Program-made: the position numbers and the translations under genes
Part shown: positions 42,693-51,138 of the stretch, piece after piece
How the letters are laid out: each line of letters begins with the position of its first letter
Numbering within the stretch: the stretch's first letter is position 1
The notes under the pieces: generated by a model
Seen by the model: only the letters and a program-made list of their open reading frames with translations
What the model was told of the DNA's origin: nothing
The model's database searches: none
Assembly: GCA_964568075.1 (NCBI GenBank)
Contig: CAZMOM010000016.1
Coordinates: 10,223-74,222 of the forward strand
Length of the DNA stretch: 64,000 bases
Reading direction: 5' to 3'
DNA from: MnTg04 sp964568075
GTDB lineage: Bacteria > Pseudomonadota > Gammaproteobacteria > Steroidobacterales > MnTg04

Positions 42693-42969
42693 TCCTGGGC
42701 AGTTCTTCGCTGACGCGGTAAAAGACCGCCGTGTTGCCGATTCGCTGAACCAGTTCTGCGTGGCGTTCGTTGCATATTCGCTGAATTATTTCGTTGCGCG
42801 CATCTCTGTCGCCGGCCCTGATGCGCATTTTTATCAGTTCGTGCGTCGCCAGCGCCCGTTCGACTTCTTCCGCTACCGCATTGCTGAGCCCGGTTCCACC
42901 AATCATAACGACGGGCCTTAAATTGTGGGCGCGGCCACGAAGAAATTTTTTCTGTGGTTCATTTAACAT
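42676..42969 (-). CDS. yhbY: RNA-binding protein YhbY (CRM domain)
   Basis: 97 residues from the ATG at 42969 (MLNEPQKKFLRGRAHNLRPVVMIG). The CRM/YhbY domain is complete, including GGTGLSNAVAEEVERALATHELIKMRI and a C-terminal NTAVFYRVSEELPRIILP. It associates with pre-50S ribosomal particles. It converges with the DUF4149 gene, overlapping it by 17 bases, and is divergent from rlmE, the usual arrangement. Confidence 0.95.
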   Translation of the reverse strand: MLNEPQKKFLRGRAHNLRPVVMIGGTGLSNAVAEEVERALATHELIKMRIRAGDRDARNEIIQRICNERHAELVQRIGNTAVFYRVSEELPRIILPA

Positions 42970-43059
42970 GTGGGCATTATAGGGACATAAATATTTCTGG
43001 CCAGCGTATCGGGCCGTGCGTTCCAGATTGTCCGGGCGAAGCCAATACGACGATTTTTT

Positions 43060-43683
43060 ATGGTAAAACGCAGCAAAAGCAGTTCGCGGTGGATACAGGA
43101 GCACATGAAAGACGAGTACGTGCTGCGGGCCCAGAAAGAGGGCTGGCGCTCCCGGGCCGTCTTCAAGCTCATCGAGATCCAGGAAAGGGAAAAACTGATC
43201 CGCCCGGGCATGGTCATCGTTGATCTTGGTGCGGCACCGGGCGGCTGGAGCCAGTATGCGACTAGCCTGCTCAACGGCTGTGGGTCGATACTTGCCGTGG
43301 ATTTGTTGCTGATGGATGTATTGCCGGACGTCGATTTTATTCAGGGAGATTTTACGGAACAGGCTGTTCTGGACTCGGTTCTCGACTGCCTGGGTAGTCG
43401 AAAGGCGGACCTTGTAATGTCGGACCTGGCCCCCAACATGAGCGGTGTGAGTGCGGTCGATCAGCCCCGGGCCATGTATCTCGCGGAATTGACGCTGGAT
43501 TTGGCTCGCAAAATACTCAAACCTGGCGGGGACATGCTGGTAAAACTGTTTCATGGCCGGGAATTTGACCAATATGTGGCTGGCGTCCGCGAGTGTTTTA
43601 GCTCTGTGAGGGTGCGTAAACCAAAGGCTTCCCGTCCTCGTAGCCGTGAGACGTATCTGCTGGCTAGAAACTATGGCTTGTAG
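43060..43683 (+). CDS. rlmE: 23S rRNA 2'-O-methyltransferase RlmE (FtsJ)
   Basis: 207 residues. The SAM-binding motif is VIVDLGAAPGGWSQYA (about residues 52-67), followed by SDLAPNMSG and GGDMLVKLFHG, with the catalytic K-D-K-E residues in place. It methylates U2552 of 23S rRNA. No ribosome binding site is visible (the ATG follows a T-run), so the mRNA may be leaderless or the start weakly translated. Confidence 0.96.
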   Translation: MVKRSKSSSRWIQEHMKDEYVLRAQKEGWRSRAVFKLIEIQEREKLIRPGMVIVDLGAAPGGWSQYATSLLNGCGSILAVDLLLMDVLPDVDFIQGDFTEQAVLDSVLDCLGSRKADLVMSDLAPNMSGVSAVDQPRAMYLAELTLDLARKILKPGGDMLVKLFHGREFDQYVAGVRECFSSVRVRKPKASRPRSRETYLLARNYGL

Positions 43684-43748
43684 TAGTGTCTAACTAACTT
43701 AGGCGAGTCTAAACAAGGCGAAATGGGCCGCGTGCCCAAGGATCAGTT

Positions 43749-45668
43749 TTGAGCGATTTCACCAAACAATTGTTGCTTTGGATCAGTATCGCGATGGTGC
43801 TGGTTATGGTTTTCAATAGCTTCAGCGCCAGCAAGCCACAGGTGGTGGAGACGGACTATTCAGATTTTCTTGATCAGGTTGAAGCTGGCAACGTCCAGGA
43901 AGTCACTGTTGACGAAAAAATAATTACCGGAATATTCAAGGACGGTCAGCGGCCGTTCTGGACGAGTAACCCGGAAACCGAAACTACCGAGCTTATCGAG
44001 GTGCTGCGCAGCAATAACGTTCACATCAAGGGCGCTCCGCCCGAGCGAAAATCCTTGCTGATGGAACTGTTTCTGTCGAGTTTTCCGATCCTGCTGCTGA
44101 TCGGTGTCTGGGTCTATTTTATGCGTCAGATGCAAGGCGGCGGCGGTGGCCGAGGCGCGATGTCGTTCGGCAAGAGCCGCGCGCGATTGCTTGGCGAAGA
44201 TCAGGTGGGTATCAATTTTTCCGATGTAGCGGGTGTCGAAGAGGCCAAGGAGGAAGTCGGTGAAATAGTTGATTTCCTTCGTGATCCGTCCAAATTCCAG
44301 CGGCTGGGTGGAAAAATCCCCAAAGGCGTTCTCATGACTGGCGCGCCCGGTACGGGTAAGACCCTGCTTGCGCGGGCGATTGCCGGGGAAGCCAAGGTTC
44401 CGTTTTATACGATTTCCGGTTCTGATTTTGTCGAAATGTTTGTAGGCGTCGGAGCATCGCGGGTCCGTGACATGTTCGAACAGGCCAAGAAGCATGCGCC
44501 CTGCATTATTTTTATTGATGAAATTGATGCGGTGGGACGCCATCGAGGTGCCGGGCTGGGTGGCGGGCACGACGAACGCGAACAGACGCTGAATCAGTTG
44601 CTGGTGGAGATGGACGGATTTGAGGGCAACGAGGGCGTCATTGTTATTGCCGCAACGAACAGGCCCGATGTGCTGGATCCGGCCCTGTTGCGTCCCGGCC
44701 GATTCGACCGGCAAGTCGTGGTGCCGTTACCCGATGTCAGGGGCCGCGAACAGATTCTGAAAGTTCATATGCGCAAGGTACCGGTCGACGATGACGTACG
44801 GCCCGGGATCATCGCCAGGGGAACGCCGGGTTTTTCAGGCGCCGATCTGGCCAACCTGGTCAATGAAGCAGCTCTTTTTGCCGCCCGGGCAAATTGCCGG
44901 ACGGTGACTATGGATGAATTCGAAAAGGCCAAAGACAAAATCATGATGGGCGCGGAAAGACGCTCGTTGGTCATGAGCGAAGATGAGCGCAAGCTCACCG
45001 CCTATCACGAAGCCGGTCACGCGATTGTCGGCCTGTCAGTGCCGGATCATGACCCGGTTTACAAAGTAACGATTATTCCCCGTGGCAGGTCTCTGGGCGT
45101 AACGATGTTTCTTCCGGAAGGGGATCGCTACAGCTTTAGCAAGCGTCGCCTGGAGAGCCAGATTTCGAGTCTGTTTGGTGGGCGTATCGCCGAGGAAATG
45201 ATTTTTGGAAAGGATGCGGTTACCACCGGTGCGGCCAACGATATCGAGCGTGCTACGAATCTTGCCCGGAACATGGTTACCAAATGGGGGCTTTCGGATG
45301 GGATGGGGCCGCTGACCTACAGCGAGGACGAGGGTGAGATATTCCTTGGCCACAGCGTTACTCAGCACAAACAGGTATCAGATGAAACAGCGCACGCTAT
45401 CGACAGGGAGATCAGGCTGTTAGTAGACAAGAATTATCAACGTTCCGAGAAAATTCTGACCAGGGAAGCCAAGAAACTGCATATGATGGCAGACGCTCTC
45501 CTTAAGTATGAAACCATCGATGAGGAGCAGATCAAGGACATCATGGACGGTCGTGAACCAAAGCCTCCGACGGATTGGAACGATAGTGATGCCAGTGGAT
45601 CGGTGGAGAAAAAGAAAAAAGAGAAAAAGGCCGGTCGCGAGATAGGCGGGCCCGCTCAGCAACATTGA
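43749..45668 (+). CDS. ftsH: ATP-dependent zinc metalloprotease FtsH
   Basis: 639 residues from a TTG at 43749, with AAGGA about eight bases upstream; the next in-frame ATG would remove the first membrane helix. Two membrane helices (about 7-25 and 102-122), an AAA+ domain with Walker A GAPGTGKT (about 198), Walker B IIFIDEID (about 254), the second region of homology, and the zinc motif HEAGH (about 420). It degrades membrane and short-lived cytoplasmic proteins such as LpxC and sigma-32. It is followed by a strong terminator. Confidence 0.98.
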   Translation: MSDFTKQLLLWISIAMVLVMVFNSFSASKPQVVETDYSDFLDQVEAGNVQEVTVDEKIITGIFKDGQRPFWTSNPETETTELIEVLRSNNVHIKGAPPERKSLLMELFLSSFPILLLIGVWVYFMRQMQGGGGGRGAMSFGKSRARLLGEDQVGINFSDVAGVEEAKEEVGEIVDFLRDPSKFQRLGGKIPKGVLMTGAPGTGKTLLARAIAGEAKVPFYTISGSDFVEMFVGVGASRVRDMFEQAKKHAPCIIFIDEIDAVGRHRGAGLGGGHDEREQTLNQLLVEMDGFEGNEGVIVIAATNRPDVLDPALLRPGRFDRQVVVPLPDVRGREQILKVHMRKVPVDDDVRPGIIARGTPGFSGADLANLVNEAALFAARANCRTVTMDEFEKAKDKIMMGAERRSLVMSEDERKLTAYHEAGHAIVGLSVPDHDPVYKVTIIPRGRSLGVTMFLPEGDRYSFSKRRLESQISSLFGGRIAEEMIFGKDAVTTGAANDIERATNLARNMVTKWGLSDGMGPLTYSEDEGEIFLGHSVTQHKQVSDETAHAIDREIRLLVDKNYQRSEKILTREAKKLHMMADALLKYETIDEEQIKDIMDGREPKPPTDWNDSDASGSVEKKKKEKKAGREIGGPAQQH

Positions 45669-45689
45669 TCCAGGGTCTGACTCGGGTAA

Positions 45690-45721
45690 CAAACGGCGGG
45701 ACGATCCCGCCGTTTGCTTTT
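45690..45721 (+). terminator. Terminator after ftsH
   Basis: CAAACGGCGGGA and TCCCGCCGTTTG form a perfect 12-bp stem with a three-base loop, followed by CTTTT. It lies 21 bases after the ftsH stop and separates it from folP. Confidence 0.85.
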
Positions 45722-45763
45722 GGACCCGCGGCTCGTAGAAGAGCAAACGAAGCGTAATCGGAA

Positions 45764-46609
45764 ATGGCAGAAACCGATAACAGTCTTGGTTCAACGTCGC
45801 CCCAGTTGATGGGGATACTGAATGTGACGCCGGATTCGTTTTTCGATGGCGGTCATTACTTGGATGCCGGCGCAGCCATGGCAAGGGCAGCCCGGATGGT
45901 CGCCGATGGCGCGGATATCATTGATATAGGGGGCGAATCCACACGGCCAGGTGCAAGCCCTGTTTCCATCGATGAGGAGTTGCGGCGGGTGGTTCCGCTC
46001 GTTGAGCAGATCAACAGCCGGCTCGACGTCACAATATCGGTCGATACCAGCAAGCCGGAAGTCATGGCAGCGAGTCTCGCTGCGGGGGCCACCATGATCA
46101 ACGATGTTTGCGCACTGAAGGCTCCTGGCGCGATCGCGGCTGTCGCAGCGACATCGGCCAGGGTATGCCTGATGCACATGCAGGGCGAACCCCGAACCAT
46201 GCAGGAAAATCCTTGTTATGCAGACGTATGCTCGGAAGTTCGTGATTTTCTTGCCGCCAGGTCCGCAGCCTGTATCGACGCTGGGCTTGCAAAGGATAGA
46301 ATTGTTCTGGACCCGGGATTCGGATTTGGCAAAACTTTGCAACACAATCTTGAGTTGATGGCTGGCCTGGATACACTGCTTGAACTGGGTTTTCCCGTAA
46401 TGGTCGGAGTCTCCAGAAAATCGATGTTTGCAAGCCTGCTTGGGCGCAAAATAGATGAACGGTTGTCAGGCGGTCTCAGCATGGCGGCGATTGCGACATA
46501 TACCGGCGCCAGCATTATTCGGACACATGACGTTGCAGAAACCGCAGACGCAGTGCGAGTGGCATACGCTTTGCGAATTGCGGGCAAAGGAAAAAGGATT
46601 CAGGCATGA
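45764..46609 (+). CDS. folP: Dihydropteroate synthase
   Basis: 281 residues. Signature sequences: MGILNVTPDSFFDGGHYLDA (residues about 16-35), DIIDIGGESTRPGA and, near the end, GVSRKSMFASLLGRKIDERLSGGL. It joins p-aminobenzoate to hydroxymethyldihydropterin diphosphate in folate synthesis. The gene overlaps glmM by four bases (ATGA), and the ftsH-folP-glmM order is typical. Confidence 0.97.
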   Translation: MAETDNSLGSTSPQLMGILNVTPDSFFDGGHYLDAGAAMARAARMVADGADIIDIGGESTRPGASPVSIDEELRRVVPLVEQINSRLDVTISVDTSKPEVMAASLAAGATMINDVCALKAPGAIAAVAATSARVCLMHMQGEPRTMQENPCYADVCSEVRDFLAARSAACIDAGLAKDRIVLDPGFGFGKTLQHNLELMAGLDTLLELGFPVMVGVSRKSMFASLLGRKIDERLSGGLSMAAIATYTGASIIRTHDVAETADAVRVAYALRIAGKGKRIQA

Positions 46610-47937
46610 AATATTTTGGTACTGACGGCGTACGTGGCCGGGTTGGTGACCCGCCGATGACCGTCGATTTCGCACTCCGCCTGGCCGGCGCCGCCGCGCG
46701 CGTATTGATCCCGAACGGCGGCAAAGTGGTGATCGGTAAAGATACGCGAGTATCAGGCTATATGTTTGAGTCTGCGCTTGAGGCCGGCTTTGTTGCCGCC
46801 GGCGTCGACGTTCTATTGCTCGGGCCGCTGCCAACGCCTGGGATCGCAGTTTTGACCACGAAATACGATGCAGACCTAGGCGTGGTCATCAGCGCTTCGC
46901 ACAATCTTTATTCCGACAATGGCATCAAGTTTTTTAATAGCCAGGGTGAAAAACTGTCTGACGAGCTTGAAGCGGCTATTGAGGCAGAGCTGGACAAACC
47001 CGTGATCACCAACGAATCGGCACGGCTGGGGAAAGCAGAGCAGATCGTGACCGCTCGTCTGCAATATCAGGAATTCTGCCTGTCCACCGTCGAGCACGGC
47101 CTGGATCTGTCCGGGCTGAAAATTGTGCTGGATTGTGCGCACGGGGCGGCCTACAAAGTGGCGCCCCGAGTTCTTTCTCAATTGGGTGCCGAAGTCGTGC
47201 CGATCGGCAGCGCGCCCAATGGGTACAATATCAACGATCAATGCGGCTCGACCCATCCGGCTCTGTTAGGCAAGGTTGTGACCGCGACGGGCGCCGATAT
47301 CGGAATCGCACTCGATGGTGACGGCGACCGGGTTGTTATGGTCGATCATCAGGGCGCGGTCGTCGACGGCGACCAGCTGATATTCATCATCGCTCGTGAT
47401 CGCAAGGATCGGGGGGAGTTACGCGGGCCGGTGGTCGGGACGGTGATGAGTAACCTCGGGCTGGAAAAAGCGCTGAATAGCCTGAACATCGAGTTCATCA
47501 GGGCAGCTGTCGGTGACCGCAAGGTTTTGGCCAGGCTGCGCGAAAACAACGGTGTGCTCGGCGGGGAAACCTCTGGCCATATTTTGTGCCTCGACCGGAC
47601 GACGACGGGCGACGGACTGGTCGTTGCGCTGCAGGTCCTGGCATTGATGCGGCGGACGGGCAGCCGTCTGGACGTGTTAGCAAAGGCAATGCGGAAATAT
47701 CCACAAAAAATGATAAACGTAAGGGTCGATGGCCAGCATGATCTCGACCAGCTGCCCGGAGTGAAAGCGGCGGTCGAAAAGGTCGAAAAGGCACTGCAAC
47801 ACAAAGGTCGCGTCGTTCTCCGGTCGTCAGGGACAGAACCCGTAATCCGGGTCATGGTGGAAGGAGAAAATGAGGAACAGGTCATCGCTCTGGCGGGCGA
47901 CCTGGCCGCCTCGGTGGAACAAGCCTGTTCCGCCTGA
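46606..47937 (+). CDS. glmM: Phosphoglucosamine mutase
   Basis: 443 residues. The N-terminus FGTDGVRGRVGDPPMT and the phospho-serine loop ISASHNLY (Ser98 is the catalytic phospho-acceptor) are present, as are the metal loop DGDGDR (about 237-242) and the sugar loop GGETSGH. In most GlmM proteins the serine loop reads SHNP; here the proline is leucine (Leu101). It interconverts glucosamine 6- and 1-phosphate for UDP-GlcNAc. It is coupled to folP. Confidence 0.96.
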   Translation: MKYFGTDGVRGRVGDPPMTVDFALRLAGAAARVLIPNGGKVVIGKDTRVSGYMFESALEAGFVAAGVDVLLLGPLPTPGIAVLTTKYDADLGVVISASHNLYSDNGIKFFNSQGEKLSDELEAAIEAELDKPVITNESARLGKAEQIVTARLQYQEFCLSTVEHGLDLSGLKIVLDCAHGAAYKVAPRVLSQLGAEVVPIGSAPNGYNINDQCGSTHPALLGKVVTATGADIGIALDGDGDRVVMVDHQGAVVDGDQLIFIIARDRKDRGELRGPVVGTVMSNLGLEKALNSLNIEFIRAAVGDRKVLARLRENNGVLGGETSGHILCLDRTTTGDGLVVALQVLALMRRTGSRLDVLAKAMRKYPQKMINVRVDGQHDLDQLPGVKAAVEKVEKALQHKGRVVLRSSGTEPVIRVMVEGENEEQVIALAGDLAASVEQACSA

Positions 47938-48157
47938 TTCAGCAGTGAAAAGCTGCCAATTCACGTTGCTATCGGGCAGTGCGGCGTTTAACATTGCGCG
48001 CGATTTCTAGCCCGCACGTCACCACAGCGGTCGCCGCCGGGCGCCAGGAAATTGATGATCGAGGTACTGAAGACTTTGAAAGCTGATAACAGTTTATACA
48101 TTGCCGTTTGCCGTCCCGGTGACATGCGGGCTACTGGCCCTGTCGCGGGGAACTGAT

Positions 48158-48910
48158 ATGAGAAAAGCAGTCGTTGCCGGAAACTGGAAAATGCATGGTT
48201 CTCTCAACGAGAATCAGCAACTGATCTCTGATCTGATCGATAATTTGCCGGCCGAGCTGCAGAGTGAGGTTTTGGTCTGCGCACCCTTTGTTTATCTCCG
48301 GGAGGTCTGGCGGCAGATCAAGGACACCGGTATTCAATTGGGAGGCCAGAGTGTTTGTGCGGACGATTCGGGCGCATTCACCGGCGAAATTTCGTCCCCG
48401 ATGCTGGCCGACGTCGGTTGCAGTCATGTCATCGTGGGTCATTCGGAAAGGCGCGCGCTCTACCATGAAGACGATGCCCTGGTTGCACGGAAATTCGTAG
48501 CGGCCCGGCAAGGCGGCCTGATACCGATCCTGTGTGTCGGCGAAACCCTGGCGGAAAGAGAAGCCAGTGACACCATGGAGGTCGTTGACAGACAGCTGAA
48601 TGCCGTTCTGGACATCACCGGAATCGAAGAATTTAGCCAGGCAATCGTTGCGTACGAACCGGTCTGGGCGATAGGGTCCGGCCTGACTGCGACACCGAGC
48701 CAGGCCCAGGAAGTGCATGCATTTATCCGAAAGCGGCTGGTCTCCCGGGATGCTACAATTGGCGGTTCTGTCCGCCTGCTTTATGGCGGCAGCGTAAAGG
48801 CTGCCAATGCAGCGGAACTCTTCGCTGAGACAGATGTGGATGGCGGTCTCGTTGGCGGCGCGTCGCTCAAAGGTGACGAGTTTGCAAAAATCTGCGTTGC
48901 GGCCGGTTGA
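48158..48910 (+). CDS. tpiA: Triosephosphate isomerase
   Basis: 250 residues from the ATG at 48158 (MRKAVVAGNWKMHG), preceded by GGGGA. The catalytic residues are visible: Lys in GNWKMHG (about 11), His in IVGHSERR (about 94) and Glu in VAYEPVWAIGSG (about 166). It interconverts dihydroxyacetone phosphate and glyceraldehyde 3-phosphate. The 220 bases before it are non-coding and probably hold its promoter. Confidence 0.97.
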   Translation: MRKAVVAGNWKMHGSLNENQQLISDLIDNLPAELQSEVLVCAPFVYLREVWRQIKDTGIQLGGQSVCADDSGAFTGEISSPMLADVGCSHVIVGHSERRALYHEDDALVARKFVAARQGGLIPILCVGETLAEREASDTMEVVDRQLNAVLDITGIEEFSQAIVAYEPVWAIGSGLTATPSQAQEVHAFIRKRLVSRDATIGGSVRLLYGGSVKAANAAELFAETDVDGGLVGGASLKGDEFAKICVAAG

Positions 48911-48932
48911 ATAAAAGGACGAAAGAAAAATC

Positions 48933-49337
48933 ATGCTACAGACGGGAATTTTAATACTTCATGTTTTTGTTGCCGCTTCCCTTGTCGGCCTGGTCTTGCT
49001 GCAAAGAGGCAAGGGTGCGGAGGCGGGTGCGGCTTTCGGTTCCGGGGCATCCGGTACCGTATTCGGCGCACAGGGTTCTTCGAATTTCCTGTCTCACACC
49101 ACAGCGGTACTCGCGACACTGTTTTTTATCACGAGCTTGACGCTGGCGTATTTCAGCAGCCAGACGACCGAGCCGCTGAGTGTGCTTGAACAGAGCGAGC
49201 CTGTCAGCGACACCATCGCGGACGATCGACTCGATTTGCTGCCGGTTGAAGAGTCTCTCGATGAATTTCCGGCGTTCGCGGTCCCGGAACAGGACGACGA
49301 GTCTGCGCCGGTCGAGGAACAGGAGGATGCCGGCTAA
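48933..49337 (+). CDS. secG: Protein translocase subunit SecG
   Basis: 134 residues. The SecG pattern is clear: helix 1 (ILILHVFVAASLVGLVLLQRGKGAEAGAAFGSGASGTVFG) and helix 2 (TAVLATLFFITSLTLAYF). The C-terminal extension of about 60 acidic residues is longer than in E. coli and probably disordered. It assists SecYEG protein export. Upstream of tRNA-Leu by 16 bases, as in many gammaproteobacteria. Confidence 0.95.
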   Translation: MLQTGILILHVFVAASLVGLVLLQRGKGAEAGAAFGSGASGTVFGAQGSSNFLSHTTAVLATLFFITSLTLAYFSSQTTEPLSVLEQSEPVSDTIADDRLDLLPVEESLDEFPAFAVPEQDDESAPVEEQEDAG

Positions 49338-49353
49338 AAAGTACTGCCCTGCT

Positions 49354-49438
49354 GCCGATGTGGTGGAACTGGTAGACACGCTGTCTTGAGGGGGCAGTGG
49401 CGAAAGCCGTGCCGGTTCGAGTCCGGCCATCGGCACCA
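49354..49438 (+). tRNA. tRNA-Leu (GAG)
   Basis: 85 nt including encoded CCA. The acceptor stem GCCGATG pairs with CATCGGC. The anticodon loop TTGAGGG gives anticodon GAG; the variable arm is long (class II) as expected for tRNA-Leu. The T-arm reads GGTTCGAGTCC. It is placed between secG and nuoA and probably transcribed with secG. Confidence 0.95.
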
Positions 49439-49461
49439 AGTAGGGACTTTCCGAAATATCG

Positions 49462-49489
49462 TTGCCTGGGCGCTGTAGCCTGTTAAAAT
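49462..49489 (+). promoter_or_regulatory. Candidate sigma-70 promoter of the nuo operon
   Basis: TTGCCT at 49462-49467, a 16-base spacer and TAAAAT at 49484-49489. It lies after tRNA-Leu and 67 bases before the nuoA start, the best promoter-like sequence in this gap. Confidence 0.5.
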
Positions 49490-49556
49490 TCGTGCGCCGG
49501 ATCGGATTGGTAATCGATCTGGAACACTGAACTGCGCAAACAAAGGAATAACGAGG

Positions 49557-49913
49557 ATGCTGGCGAATTACCTTCCGGTTCTGATTTTCCTGGCGATCGC
49601 CGGCGGACTGGGAGTAATCTTAATTGCGTTGGGCTTTCTTTTGGGCCCCCGTCGCCCAGACGCCGAAAAATTATCCCCGTATGAGTGCGGATTCGAAGCG
49701 TTCGAAGACTCGCGCATGAAGTTCGATGTTCGCTACTACCTGATCGCCATCCTGTTTATTATTTTTGATCTGGAAATCGCGTTCTTTTTCCCCTGGGCTG
49801 TAACACTGGACAAGATCGGCCTGTTCGGCCTGATTTCCATGGGCGTATTTCTGTTCGTACTGACCATTGGTTTCGTTTACGAATGGAAAAAAGGTGCGTT
49901 GGAATGGGATTAG
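49557..49913 (+). CDS. nuoA: NADH-quinone oxidoreductase subunit A
   Basis: 118 residues, with GAGG just before the ATG. Three membrane helices and the conserved loop EKLSPYECGFEAFEDSRMKFDVRYYLIAILFIIFDLE, which contains the Cys of the deactive-switch region in mitochondrial ND3. It is a membrane-arm subunit at the quinone-site junction of complex I. First gene of the 14-gene operon; it overlaps nuoB by ten bases. Confidence 0.97.
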   Translation: MLANYLPVLIFLAIAGGLGVILIALGFLLGPRRPDAEKLSPYECGFEAFEDSRMKFDVRYYLIAILFIIFDLEIAFFFPWAVTLDKIGLFGLISMGVFLFVLTIGFVYEWKKGALEWD

Positions 49914-50410
49914 AAACAACCGCGATGACCAGCGAAGCTGAGCAAAATTTACACAGCCATGGTTGGATGACGACGACCGTTGACGCGGTGATGAACTGGG
50001 CTCGCACCGGATCTCTGTGGCCGATGACCTTTGGTCTGGCATGTTGCGCGATCGAAATGATGCATGCCGGGGCTGCGCGTTATGACCTGGATCGTTTTGG
50101 AGTCATTTTTCGCGGCAGTCCGCGCCAGTCGGATGTCATGATTGTCGCCGGGACCCTGGTCAACAAGATGGCGCCGGCCCTGCGCAAGGTCTACGACCAG
50201 ATGGCCGAGCCTCGATGGGTTATTTCCATGGGTTCCTGTGCCAATGGTGGCGGTTATTATCATTATTCCTACGCAGTGGTCAGGGGTTGCGATCGCATAA
50301 TTCCTGTCGACGTTTATGTGCCTGGTTGTCCACCGACGGCGGAAGCCCTGATTTACGGAATTCTACAGCTGCAGAACAAAATCAGGCGCACCAATACGAT
50401 CGCGCGCTGA
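49904..50410 (+). CDS. nuoB: NADH-quinone oxidoreductase subunit B
   Basis: 168 residues from the ATG at 49904, overlapping nuoA. It carries the ligands of iron-sulphur cluster N2, the terminal cluster before quinone: LACCAIEMM (two adjacent cysteines), GSCANGGGYYH and PGCPPTAEAL. It sits at the junction of the peripheral and membrane arms. Confidence 0.98.
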   Translation: MGLETTAMTSEAEQNLHSHGWMTTTVDAVMNWARTGSLWPMTFGLACCAIEMMHAGAARYDLDRFGVIFRGSPRQSDVMIVAGTLVNKMAPALRKVYDQMAEPRWVISMGSCANGGGYYHYSYAVVRGCDRIIPVDVYVPGCPPTAEALIYGILQLQNKIRRTNTIAR

Positions 50411-50424
50411 GAAATAGTAAAAAA

Positions 50425-51138
50425 ATGACAAAAAAAACAGCAGCGATCATCCAGGCCAGCATAAAAAGATTTGCCGACCAGGTATCCGTCGTTGATTCGT
50501 CGACCGGAGAAGCGGTTCTTGAGGTCGAACCGGAAAACCTGGTGATCGTCTGCAAGGCGCTTCGTGAAGAGGATGACTTTCTGTTTGATACTCTAATTGA
50601 TGTATGTGGTGTGGATTACCTGCATTACGGAGTGATCGAATGGGATACGAGCGATGCTACAGATTCGGGTTTTAGCCGGGGTGTCGAGCGACAAAGCGAG
50701 GACGCGCCGACTCGGGTCGAAACGAAGTACAAACCAAAAAGACGTTTCGCAGTTGTTTATCAGCTATTGTCGGTTGAGCGTAACTTGAGAATACGGTTGC
50801 GATGCTATCCTCACGACGAAGTCACTCCGGTAATTGATTCCGTATGCGATGTCTGGAGTTCCGCAAACTGGTTTGAACGCGAAGCGTTCGACCTGTTCGG
50901 CATATTGTTCGACGGGCACCCGGACCTGAGAAGAATCCTGACCGATTATGGCTTCATTGGCCATGCTTTCCGCAAGGATTTTCCCTTGATCGGGAATGTC
51001 GAGGTTCGCTACGACCCGCAGCTGGCGAGAGTCGTTTACCAACCTGTATCGATTGAGCCACGAACTCTGGTGCCAAGAGTCATACGTCACGATGAGCGAT
51101 TTGCCTCCCTGAGAAAAGAAGGGGAGGGAAATGGCTGA
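50425..51138 (+). CDS. nuoC: NADH-quinone oxidoreductase subunit C
   Basis: 237 residues from the ATG at 50425; the ribosome binding site is poor. The signature is WFEREAFDLFGILFDGHPDLRRILTDYGFIGHAFRKDFPLIG. It is a structural hydrophilic subunit of the quinone module. Here it is separate from nuoD, unlike the fused nuoCD of enterobacteria. It overlaps nuoD by eight bases. Confidence 0.97.
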   Translation: MTKKTAAIIQASIKRFADQVSVVDSSTGEAVLEVEPENLVIVCKALREEDDFLFDTLIDVCGVDYLHYGVIEWDTSDATDSGFSRGVERQSEDAPTRVETKYKPKRRFAVVYQLLSVERNLRIRLRCYPHDEVTPVIDSVCDVWSSANWFEREAFDLFGILFDGHPDLRRILTDYGFIGHAFRKDFPLIGNVEVRYDPQLARVVYQPVSIEPRTLVPRVIRHDERFASLRKEGEGNG

